Positions 1-6,767 of a DNA stretch of 8,141 nucleotides are shown here, piece after piece. This DNA comes from JBAVQS01 sp049694275. GTDB taxonomy: Bacteria > Chloroflexota > Anaerolineae > UBA4142 > SHND01. The notes below the pieces were generated by a model. The model was not told where the DNA came from. It saw nothing but the letters and a program-made list of their open reading frames with translations, and did not search any database. A program made the translations under genes and the position numbers. Position 1 is the first letter of the stretch; each line of letters begins with the position of its first letter. The DNA lies in the NCBI GenBank assembly GCA_049694275.1, contig JBAVQS010000403.1, positions 1 to 8,141 of the forward strand. The letters are read 5' to 3'.

Positions 1-11
1 ACGATCGAATC

Positions 12-1367
12 GTGTCCGGCCAGCTTGACGATCTGAGCGCAGTCCGAACCAGGCTCCACGACCAACTGCACACGCCGGCCGACGCCGTCCTCGGCTATAG
101 TGAACTGGTGATCGAAGAGGCGCGTGATGGCGGGCAGTCCGAAATGATCCCCGACCTGGAGAAAATCCACATCTCGGCGCAAAAATTCATTGACCTCATC
201 GCCGAGATTATCGATCGGCGCAAGAACACCCACGCGAGCAAGCCCGCGCAACCGGCGGATGCCGCAAGCGGCGCCTTCGCGCCAGGGACGCCCCGCCCGA
301 GTCCACGCACGGCCGCCGTAGGCCATGGGCAAGCGCCCGGCTCGATTCTGATTGTGGACGATAGTCCGATCAACCGGGACCTCCTCGCCCACCGCCTCAT
401 CCGCCAGGGACACACCATCACGGTAGCCGAAAACGGACATCAAGCGCTCGAACTGGTGCGACGCGAGAACTTTGACCTGATCCTGCTCGACGTACTCATG
501 CCTGAAATGAACGGGTATGAAGTGCTGCAAGCGCTCAAAGCGGATGGAAACTGGCGCGATATTCCCGTCATTATGATTTCGGCGCTGGACGAGATGGACA
601 GCGCGGTCCGGTGCATCGAGATGGGCGCAGAGGACTATTTGTCCAAGCCGTTCAATCCGGTCCTCTTGCAGGCGCGCATTGGATCGAGCCTGGAAAAAAA
701 ACGCCTGCGCGACCGGCAGCGCGAACTATTTGGCAAGTTTGCCAGCCGCGAGGTCGTGGACGAGCTCTTGCAAACCGGGTTCTCGCTCGGCGGAAAATAT
801 GTGGACGCAACGGTCCTGTTCGCGGACATTCGCTCTTTTACGACCATTACCGAGGCGCAATCGCCCGCCGATACGATTACGCTCCTGAACAACTATTTCG
901 GTCACGTCATGCAGGCTATCGACAGCGAAGGGGGGATTGTCAATCAAATGATCGGAGATGGCCTGCTCGCCATCTTTGGCGCGCCCCTCCCGCGGCCGGA
1001 TCACCAGGCCAGCGCGGTGCGCGCCGCCTTGAAAATGTTGCAGCGGCTTGAACTGTTTAACGGCGAACAGGTCGCCGCGGGCAAGCCGTCCGTCCGGATT
1101 GGAATTGGGATTGCGTCAGGCCAGGTGATTGCCGGATATACGGGAAGTGAAATGCGCGCAACCTACACCTGCATCGGCGATACGGTCAATATTGCATCGC
1201 GGCTGGAATCCCACACCAAAATACTGCGGATGCCTATTCTGATTGACGAAGCAACGCGCAACCGCCTCGGGCCCGAGTTCCGGGCAAGGGACGAGGGGAG
1301 CGTGCAATTCAAAGGCAAGACCCTGGCCGTCCGCATCTTTTCAGTCCAGCCAGGGACCGCGGAATGA
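12..1367 (+). CDS. Response regulator-class III adenylate/guanylate cyclase with degenerate HisKA-like N-terminus
   Basis: Predicted cytoplasmic signalling enzyme making a cyclic nucleotide from ATP (or possibly GTP). Residues about 8-70 resemble the dimerisation helices of a histidine kinase (HTPADAVLGYSEL), but the phospho-accepting His position is Asp17 and no ATPase domain follows. A Pro/Ala-rich linker (about 75-110) leads to a receiver domain (about 111-230) with acidic pair Asp116/Asp117, phosphoacceptor Asp160 (LILLDVLMP), Ser190 and Lys212, so it looks phosphorylatable. The class III cyclase domain (about 240-446) has metal ligands Asp272 (FADIRSF) and Asp316 (MIGDG), plus Asn393 and Arg397 (VNIASR) for catalysis. 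The purine-selecting Lys is replaced by Gln312; its partner position is Thr386, as in class IIIb cyclases. GTG at 12 is the first visible start, but the frame is open to the window edge and no Shine-Dalgarno is seen, so the true start may lie slightly upstream. No cognate kinase is adjacent. Domain assignment is firm; nucleotide choice is open. Confidence 0.92.
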   Translation: MSGQLDDLSAVRTRLHDQLHTPADAVLGYSELVIEEARDGGQSEMIPDLEKIHISAQKFIDLIAEIIDRRKNTHASKPAQPADAASGAFAPGTPRPSPRTAAVGHGQAPGSILIVDDSPINRDLLAHRLIRQGHTITVAENGHQALELVRRENFDLILLDVLMPEMNGYEVLQALKADGNWRDIPVIMISALDEMDSAVRCIEMGAEDYLSKPFNPVLLQARIGSSLEKKRLRDRQRELFGKFASREVVDELLQTGFSLGGKYVDATVLFADIRSFTTITEAQSPADTITLLNNYFGHVMQAIDSEGGIVNQMIGDGLLAIFGAPLPRPDHQASAVRAALKMLQRLELFNGEQVAAGKPSVRIGIGIASGQVIAGYTGSEMRATYTCIGDTVNIASRLESHTKILRMPILIDEATRNRLGPEFRARDEGSVQFKGKTLAVRIFSVQPGTAE

Positions 1368-1418
1368 CGAAAAACAAAGAATCGTTCCGTCAGGACGCGA
1401 TTTTGACCCAATAAAAAC

Positions 1419-1447
1419 TTGCCTATGACGGAGGGAGGTGATACTAT
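1419..1447 (+). promoter_or_regulatory. Predicted sigma70-type extended -10 promoter of the transporter/two-component operon
   Basis: The -35 candidate TTGCCT (1419-1424; 4/6 to TTGACA) is followed after exactly 17 nt by the -10 candidate TACTAT (1442-1447; 4/6 to TATAAT). TG at 1439-1440 forms an extended -10 (TGATACTAT). Predicted transcription start is near 1454-1456, giving a leader of about 37 nt before the ATG at 1492. The spacer also contains a 9-nt match to the complement of the 16S rRNA 3' end (GGAGGTGAT, 1434-1442). It is about 50 nt from the transporter start and would lie upstream of the transcript if this promoter is real, so it probably does not act in translation here. Called from consensus only. 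Confidence 0.5.
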
Positions 1448-1491
1448 ACCGTGTGTTCCGGGTGAATCCCACATAGGATATAACGGGCCAA

Positions 1492-2937
1492 ATGTCTGAC
1501 TCTGAACTGGCGACCCAACAGACGGGCGCAACGCGTGACAAGAACATGGCGGCTCTGACTTCGGTCCTCGCCGCCGTTTTTTTGACCGGGATGAAACTGG
1601 TGATTGGCGTTCTAACCGGCAGCCTCGGTATTTTGGCCGAAGCCGCCCATTCGGCGCTGGACCTGGTCGCCGCCGTCGTGACCCTGGTCGCCGTGCGCAT
1701 GTCGGGGCGCCCCGCCGACCGCGAGCATACCTACGGGCATGGCAAGATCGAGAATCTGTCGGCGCTCTTTGAAACCTTCCTGCTCCTGGTCACCTGTATC
1801 TGGATCATCTATGAGGCCATCAACCGCCTGTTCTTTCACGAGCAACAGGTCGAAGCCTCCCTCTGGGCCTTTGCGATTATGGGGATCTCGATCGTGATCG
1901 ACTATTCCCGCTCGCGCGTCCTCTATCGCGCCGCCCGCAAATACGACAGCCAGGCGCTCGAAGCGGATGCCCTTCACTTTTCAACCGATATCTGGTCCTC
2001 CTCCGTCGTCATCGGCGGGCTGGCGCTCGTCGCGGCGGCCCGGTGGCTGAACCTCCCGTGGCTGACCAAGGCGGATGCGGTGGCCGCGATGGGGGTCGCC
2101 GGCATCGTCATCTATGTCAGCTTTCAACTGGGCCAGCGCACGGTCGCCGCGCTCATCGACGGCGTGCCCACCGGCATGCGCGATGAGATCATGCACCGGA
2201 TTGGCGAGATCGCGGGGGTGCAGGAGGTCGAACGGGTGCGCGTGCGGCACAGCGGGCCGGAAGTATTTGCCGATGTGACGCTCAAGATTGGACGCGATAC
2301 GCCGTTCGAGCACGCGCATACCATTGCCACCCAGGCCGAAACGGCGGTCCGCCAAGTCCTGCCGAAAGCGGATGTCGTCGTGCAGGTGAATCCGGTCAAA
2401 CTGCTCGACGAAGGCATCCTGCCGAACGTGCGCGTCCAGGCCGCGCGCCACGGATTGGGCGCGCATGCGATTCGACTGTATGAAGGGCAGAACCTGCACT
2501 CGCTCGAAATGCACCTGGAGGTGCCCGATTCCCTGACGGTCGACGAGGCGCATGCCCGCGCGGATGCATTCGAAAAAGAGTTGCGCCAGACCCTGCCGGA
2601 GATTCAAGACGTCGTGACGCATATCGAGCCGTTGGGCGAAGCGTCCGCCGCCGTTTCGGCCAAAGCGGCCAACGAGGAGCAGGTGATGCGGGTCCTGGAA
2701 AAGCTGCCGCAGGAACTGGGCGTCGATTTCCAGCCGCACGCGGTCCGGATGCATTACAGCGATGGACAGGTCTCGATCGCCTTTCACTCGGTGGTCGCGC
2801 CCCAAACCTCGATTACCGATGCGCATGCCCTGACGGAACGCATCGAGCAGAGCCTCCGCACCCAGCTGCCCGCCTTAGGCCGGGTCGTGATTCACATCGA
2901 ACCCTCTCGCGAGGAGTGTGAAAAGGTGCCGGTCTGA
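1492..2937 (+). CDS. Cation diffusion facilitator (CDF) metal efflux transporter with three tandem C-terminal domains
   Basis: Predicted inner-membrane divalent-metal/proton antiporter exporting Zn2+ or a similar ion. Six transmembrane helices lie at about residues 20-42, 45-70, 87-112, 120-140, 158-183 and 193-215. The transport site is HxxxD on helix 2 (His53, Asp57) and HxxxD on helix 5 (His162, Asp166), the 2His-2Asp set typical of Zn-type CDF proteins. The loop motif HTYGHGKIE (79-87) is classic for the family. At 481 aa it is well above the usual 300 or so: after the normal cytoplasmic dimerisation domain (about 222-302) come two more segments of the same pattern (about 307-382 and 395-472), each ending in a short Val/Ile strand then N/E-P (VVVQVNP, VVTHIEP, VVIHIEP). 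The start was chosen at ATG 1492; a weak AGGA (1475-1478) lies 13 nt upstream, and Met19 is an alternative. It is the first gene of a probable operon with the kinase and regulator that follow. Metal identity is inferred. Confidence 0.93.
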   Translation: MSDSELATQQTGATRDKNMAALTSVLAAVFLTGMKLVIGVLTGSLGILAEAAHSALDLVAAVVTLVAVRMSGRPADREHTYGHGKIENLSALFETFLLLVTCIWIIYEAINRLFFHEQQVEASLWAFAIMGISIVIDYSRSRVLYRAARKYDSQALEADALHFSTDIWSSSVVIGGLALVAAARWLNLPWLTKADAVAAMGVAGIVIYVSFQLGQRTVAALIDGVPTGMRDEIMHRIGEIAGVQEVERVRVRHSGPEVFADVTLKIGRDTPFEHAHTIATQAETAVRQVLPKADVVVQVNPVKLLDEGILPNVRVQAARHGLGAHAIRLYEGQNLHSLEMHLEVPDSLTVDEAHARADAFEKELRQTLPEIQDVVTHIEPLGEASAAVSAKAANEEQVMRVLEKLPQELGVDFQPHAVRMHYSDGQVSIAFHSVVAPQTSITDAHALTERIEQSLRTQLPALGRVVIHIEPSREECEKVPV

Positions 2938-4373
2938 TGCACGGCACGCGCTCGTTTGACCTCCGCCGATTATCGGTTCGCCTGACGCTCGGCATGATCG
3001 CCGTAATGCTCATTACCCTCTTTGCGATAGGCGCCCCGATCCTCTGGTTGATGCAAAGCCAGCCAGCGCACGCCGTGCTGCTGACCGAATCCCGCATCGG
3101 GCAATTGCTCGGCGGCGCGATTCTCACCGTCGTCGTCCTTACGTTTGTTCTGGGCTATGTGATGGCGCGCCGCATCACCGCCCCGCTCCAGGACCTGGCC
3201 AGCGCCAGCGAAAGTATTGGCCGCGGCGACCTGAACACCCCGGTCCACTCCTGGGACAGCGTGACCGAGGTTGTGGCGCTCGCGGGCACGCTGGAGCGAA
3301 TGCGCAGCCGCCTGCGCGATGCCCATAATGACCTGGCCCGGTCGAAAGAGTGGCACGAGAACCTGCTCGCGTCGCTGAGCGAGGGGGTCTTTACGCTCGA
3401 CCGCCAGGGACGACTGACCTCGTTCAGCCCGGGCGCAGAGCGCATCCTCGGCTGGCGCGCCACCGACGTGATCGGCCGCCCGTTCGAGTCGGTCTTTCAG
3501 TCCGCCGCCCTGCAAAATCCGGCGCCGGGCACGGTGATCCGACAAGCCGTTCAGAACCGGCAGGCCCAACCGCTCGTCCTGCTGATTACCAGCGGGGCCG
3601 TCACCCCACATCCGGATGGGTCCGCCGAGCAGGCCTTTGTCCTGCGCGATGTCACGCAGCAGGAAGAGGCGATGCGCATGCGTGAGTATTTCCTCGCCAA
3701 CGTTTCGCACGAATTGAAAACGCCGCTCTCTTCCCTGCGCGCCTCGATTGAGCTGTTGGCCGACGAGCTGCCCACCCTCACGCCGGAGGAACAACGCGAG
3801 CTGATCGATTCCCTCTGGCTGGGAACCATCCGGTTGGAAGAGCTGGTAGATAACCTGTTGAGCAGCGCCAGCATTCGCAGCGGACATTTCCAGGTGAACG
3901 CCCGGCCGGTCGAGCTTGCGCCGATCCTGCGCGAGCTGGTTCTCTCGACCCAGCCGCTCCTCTCGCTCCGCGGCCAGACCTTGACGCTCGACCTGCCATC
4001 CAATCCACTGCTCGTATGGGCAGACCCCCGCCGCCTGAATCAAGTGCTCGTCAACCTGGTTTCCAATGCCAGCAAGCATGGCCCGCCCCACAAGCCCATT
4101 ACGATTTCGGTCCAGCCGCGACAAAACCAGGTGCTCGTCAACGTCGTTGACTGCGGGAAACCGCTCGCCGCCGAGGATCACCTTTTGCTCTTTCAACCTT
4201 TTAAACAGGGGAGCGATACAGCGTCGGGCGGCATCGGGTTGGGGCTCTCGATTGTCCGGACGATTGTCGAGCGCCAGGGGGGCGAGGTCGGAATCCGGCC
4301 CACGCCTCAGGGCAATAACGCCTTCTGGTTCACGCTCTGCGCCGTCGCCGGCGCGGAGGACGAGCGCGCCTAG
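2937..4373 (+). CDS. Membrane sensor histidine kinase (HAMP-PAS-HisKA-HATPase)
   Basis: Predicted inner-membrane histidine kinase, partner of the response regulator encoded next. Transmembrane helices lie at about residues 15-39 and 56-77, separated by only about 16 residues, so there is no room for a folded extracytoplasmic sensor. HAMP (about 76-130) is followed by PAS (about 137-245; LLASLSEGVFTLD), the likely input domain, and HisKA (about 248-313) with phosphoacceptor His258 in NVSHELKTPL. In HATPase_c (about 323-470) the N box is NQVLVNLVSNASKHG (Asn373, Asn377) and the G2 box GGIGLGLSIV is intact. The G1 box is atypical: DCGKPL (405-410), with Pro where DxGxG has its second Gly. The ATG overlaps the transporter's TGA by one base (TGATG), with AAGG at 2923-2926, implying translational coupling. 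The layout is PhoR-like (PAS-containing, short loop), but metal sensing is suggested only by the neighbouring transporter. Confidence 0.93.
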   Translation: MHGTRSFDLRRLSVRLTLGMIAVMLITLFAIGAPILWLMQSQPAHAVLLTESRIGQLLGGAILTVVVLTFVLGYVMARRITAPLQDLASASESIGRGDLNTPVHSWDSVTEVVALAGTLERMRSRLRDAHNDLARSKEWHENLLASLSEGVFTLDRQGRLTSFSPGAERILGWRATDVIGRPFESVFQSAALQNPAPGTVIRQAVQNRQAQPLVLLITSGAVTPHPDGSAEQAFVLRDVTQQEEAMRMREYFLANVSHELKTPLSSLRASIELLADELPTLTPEEQRELIDSLWLGTIRLEELVDNLLSSASIRSGHFQVNARPVELAPILRELVLSTQPLLSLRGQTLTLDLPSNPLLVWADPRRLNQVLVNLVSNASKHGPPHKPITISVQPRQNQVLVNVVDCGKPLAAEDHLLLFQPFKQGSDTASGGIGLGLSIVRTIVERQGGEVGIRPTPQGNNAFWFTLCAVAGAEDERA

Positions 4374-4391
4374 ATGAAAAACCGGGCATCA

Positions 4392-4406
4392 GAGAATGGA
4401 ATTCTC
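4392..4406. promoter_or_regulatory. Perfect inverted repeat GAGAAT-GGA-ATTCTC between kinase and regulator genes
   Basis: A 6-bp perfect inverted repeat with a 3-nt loop lies 18 nt after the kinase stop codon. It could be a protein-binding palindrome or a small RNA hairpin. No T-run follows, so it does not look like an intrinsic terminator. The inverted repeat is directly visible; its function is unknown. Confidence 0.4.
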
Positions 4407-4421
4407 CGCCTGAAGATACCA

Positions 4422-4437
4422 GGTCGCCTCAGCGACC
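4422..4437. promoter_or_regulatory. Perfect inverted repeat GGTCGC-CTCA-GCGACC upstream of the response regulator
   Basis: A 6-bp GC-rich stem with a 4-nt loop lies 25 nt before the regulator ATG. As RNA it would form a stable hairpin just 5' of the start region. It is followed by CCCAAAAG, not by T residues, so it is not a normal rho-independent terminator. Possible roles are mRNA processing or stabilisation between the kinase and regulator cistrons, tuning of regulator translation, or an operator. Structure seen, role inferred. Confidence 0.45.
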
Positions 4438-4462
4438 CCCAAAAGAGTTCGCCAACGGAGTC

Positions 4463-5140
4463 ATGAAAATCCTGGTGGTGGACGACGACGCTCAACTGAG
4501 CTCGATCATCGGCTTTGCGCTCAAGCGCGAGAGCTGGCTGGTCGTCAACGCGCGCGATGGCCAGGCCGCGCTCGACGTCTGGGCGAGGGAACAACCGGAC
4601 CTCGTCCTGCTCGACATTAATCTGCCCCGGCTATCGGGGCTGGAGGTGCTGCGGCGCATCCGCACGGAGTCGAAAACCCCGGTCATCCTGCTCACCGTGC
4701 GCGCGGACGAAGAGGATGTCGTGCGCGGGCTGGACCTGGGGGCAGATGATTATATCGCCAAACCCTTTAGCCCCAAGACCCTCCTGGCGCGCATGCGCGC
4801 CGTGCTGCGCCGGACCGGGACGCCGCTGCCTGAGGGCGATTTGACCGCCGGCGATCTGACGTTGGACGTGAACCGCCAGGAGGTCATTCGCGCCCATAAC
4901 GCGCCGGTTCACCTCACCCCACTCGAATTTCGATTGCTCCAACATTTGATGGTGCATCAGGGACAGGTCGTCGAATCCGACGAGTTGATTCAGCGCGTCT
5001 GGGGCTATGATGACAGCGGAGACCGGATGCTGCTCAAGCAGCTCATCCGCCGCCTGCGTCGTAAAATCGAGGCCGACCCGGCGAACCCCCACTATATTGA
5101 AACTGTGCCGAATGTGGGCTATTGCTTTCGAGCTTTGTAA
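4463..5140 (+). CDS. OmpR/PhoB-family response regulator (receiver plus winged helix)
   Basis: Predicted DNA-binding transcription factor activated by phosphotransfer, most likely from the kinase encoded just upstream. At 225 aa it is the standard length. The receiver domain (1-118) has the acidic cluster Asp7-Asp9 (VVDDDA), phosphoacceptor Asp51 (LVLLDINLP), Thr78 and Lys100 (AKPFSP). The winged-helix effector (about 127-224) shows LTPLEFRLLQHL, the recognition-helix region LLKQLIRRLRRKIE and the final wing hairpin IETVPNVGYCF, all diagnostic of the OmpR/PhoB group. The ATG at 4463 gives the canonical MKILVVDDD beginning. GGAG at 4457-4460 is only 2 nt away, closer than optimal, so initiation may be weak or helped by the hairpins upstream. 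A likely role is control of the transporter operon, including itself; no clear direct-repeat operator was identified. Confidence 0.95.
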   Translation: MKILVVDDDAQLSSIIGFALKRESWLVVNARDGQAALDVWAREQPDLVLLDINLPRLSGLEVLRRIRTESKTPVILLTVRADEEDVVRGLDLGADDYIAKPFSPKTLLARMRAVLRRTGTPLPEGDLTAGDLTLDVNRQEVIRAHNAPVHLTPLEFRLLQHLMVHQGQVVESDELIQRVWGYDDSGDRMLLKQLIRRLRRKIEADPANPHYIETVPNVGYCFRAL

Positions 5141-5295
5141 ACCAGCGCTGTCGCCACTTCTTCCGCATCAGCCCGCTTGGATTGCCTGCACCATTCGCGG
5201 CAAACAAGAAGGTGGTCGGATTCGCCCCGCGGACTGAACGGCAATAAACTTGACATTGCTGACCGACTCGGGCATGAGACTGACCTTGATTGCAT

Positions 5296-6753
5296 TCAGA
5301 CCAGGTCCTGATCGAGAAAGCTCCGTGCGAACTGAATAAAGCGATAGACATCGGCAAAGGTCGTGGCGAGCCCCACCGAGATGCGCACCGCGCCAGTGCT
5401 CTTGTCGTCGATACAGCGGCGAAATTCGTCAACGGTGAGCCGGTCGGGCTTGCGGATAAAGCAAGAGGTCAGCTCGGAGGCGGAGAGACCGAGCGCGAGC
5501 TCCCCTCCGCCGGGATTGCAGAAACAGCCGGTCCGGAGCGAGATGTTGACCTCATTGGCGCGCTGCTCGACCAGCCGGTGGTCGATAAAGTGGCCCTGCG
5601 GGTTATAGAAGTTGAACGTAATCGTGCCCCCCCGCCGTTCCGTGCTTACGGGGCCGTAGAGATGCGCCAGCGGCGCGCCATTGTGGTGCGCCAGCGCCGT
5701 CATCTGTTCGAGCAGCCACCCGGTCAGGCATTTGACGCGCGTGTGAATCGTATCGATTCCGATCTGCGCGATGTGATCGAGGCCGATGGCTACGGCGGGA
5801 AGGGTCAAATAGTTGAGCGTCCCATCCTCGAACGCTTCGGCCCCTTCGGCCAGATAATAGCGGTCGGGCTGGACCGAGGCTACGGTGATCGTGCCGCCGG
5901 CGAACCAGGGGCGGTGAAGGCGGCGGAGCGTCTCCTTGCGCGCAAGGAGACAGCCCACGCCGGTCGGATAGCCAAATATTTTATAGAACGAGATCGAAAC
6001 GAAATCAGGATGCCACCGGCCCAGGTCGAGCCGGTTCGACGGCACGAACGCCGCGCCGTCGAGCAGGACATCCCAGCCCTTGGCGTGCGCACGGTCGATC
6101 CATTCCAGCGCATGCTGCACGCCCGAAAAGTTGGACTGCGCGGGATAGGCAAAGAGGTTGTGCGCCTCCACCGCGGCCAGGTCCAGATACTCGTCGAGCC
6201 GCGCCTCGTCGATATACATATCCGGCGGCAGAACCGGCGCGTAGGTTACCCGGGCCCCCTTGGCGCGGGCAAATTCGCGAATGCCGTTGACCGAGTTGTG
6301 ATTGTCAAAGCTGAGGAGATAGTTGCCGCCGGGGCCGAAGGGATAAGACTCGCCCACGAGCTTGAGCGCCCCGCTCGCATTCTGCGTCAGGATGACGACG
6401 TATTCGTCCGGCGAGGCGTTAAAGAATTCCAGCACGCGCGTGCGCACCCGTTCAATGTGATGGGTCATCGCCTGCGAGGTGGGATTGCTCGAATGGGGAT
6501 TGCCAAAAACGTGTCCCAGGAGCAGGTCCATGTGTGCGCGCACCTGGCGGTCGGCGTACAGCCCGCCGCCGGTATAGTCCAGATAGATATGCCCGCCCCG
6601 GTCGAGGCGCGCATATTCGGTGGCGCGCAGTTCGTCGAGCGCGCGGGTGCTCTCGAATTCGGGATACGCCCGGCGAAACGCGGCTTGCGCCTGCGCCAGC
6701 GACGACGCATCGGCATCGGGAGGGACGGAAACGAGCGGCAGGGTCGCGGACAT
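5296..6753 (-). CDS. Class V PLP-dependent enzyme, Moco-sulfurase-like cysteine desulfurase domain
   Basis: Predicted cytosolic PLP enzyme of the NifS/class V aminotransferase fold, 485 aa. Visible marks are the N-terminal strand IYLDYTGGGLY (56-66), GNPHSSNP (84-91), FDNHNSV with His152 stacking on PLP, YPAQSNFSG (203-211), cofactor Asp232 (LLDGAAF), Schiff-base Lys258 in SFYKIFGYPTGVG, and a C-terminal RTGCFCNPGGGE (407-418) whose Cys410 fits the sulfur-accepting cysteine. The YPAQSNFSG, KIFGYPTG and RTGCFCNPG signatures match the NifS-like domain of molybdenum-cofactor sulfurase (MOCOS/ABA3) better than IscS or SufS. No MOSC domain is attached and none is encoded nearby. The start was set at ATG 6753, which has a strong AAAGGAG 7 nt upstream; the frame continues 11 codons further to 6786, but that extension lies in intergenic repeat sequence. 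Desulfurase activity is a family inference; a different class V lyase or aminotransferase reaction remains possible. Confidence 0.88.
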   Translation of the reverse strand: MSATLPLVSVPPDADASSLAQAQAAFRRAYPEFESTRALDELRATEYARLDRGGHIYLDYTGGGLYADRQVRAHMDLLLGHVFGNPHSSNPTSQAMTHHIERVRTRVLEFFNASPDEYVVILTQNASGALKLVGESYPFGPGGNYLLSFDNHNSVNGIREFARAKGARVTYAPVLPPDMYIDEARLDEYLDLAAVEAHNLFAYPAQSNFSGVQHALEWIDRAHAKGWDVLLDGAAFVPSNRLDLGRWHPDFVSISFYKIFGYPTGVGCLLARKETLRRLHRPWFAGGTITVASVQPDRYYLAEGAEAFEDGTLNYLTLPAVAIGLDHIAQIGIDTIHTRVKCLTGWLLEQMTALAHHNGAPLAHLYGPVSTERRGGTITFNFYNPQGHFIDHRLVEQRANEVNISLRTGCFCNPGGGELALGLSASELTSCFIRKPDRLTVDEFRRCIDDKSTGAVRISVGLATTFADVYRFIQFARSFLDQDLV

Positions 6754-6760
6754 GATTCTT

Positions 6761-6767
6761 CTCCTTT
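6761..6767 (-). promoter_or_regulatory. Shine-Dalgarno AAAGGAG that sets the PLP-enzyme start
   Basis: On the minus strand AAAGGAG is followed by 7 nt and then the ATG at 6753-6751. This decides the start codon in favour of 6753 over the in-frame extension to 6786. The first repeat unit begins at its upstream edge (position 6767). Confidence 0.8.

Noticed and set aside
1361..1404. Intrinsic terminator after the cyclase gene
   Set aside because: GGAATG/CGTTCC pairs only 6 bp including a G-T wobble around a 16-nt loop, and the TTTT is not adjacent to the stem.
1981..2826. Minus-strand open frame of 281 codons antisense to the CDF gene
   Set aside because: Shadow frame; the plus strand encodes intact CDF motifs over the same span.
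2970..4196. Minus-strand open frame of 408 codons antisense to the histidine kinase
   Set aside because: Composition (Gln/Arg/Gly-rich) and lack of any motif mark it as a shadow of the kinase gene.
5250..5278. Promoter with perfect TTGACA at 5250-5255
   Set aside because: The hexamer 17 nt downstream (CATGAG) is a poor -10, and it would read antisense into the PLP gene.
5141..5295. Bidirectional terminator or small gene in the convergent gap
   Set aside because: No strong stem followed by a T-run on either strand and no coding frame with a start and ribosome site.
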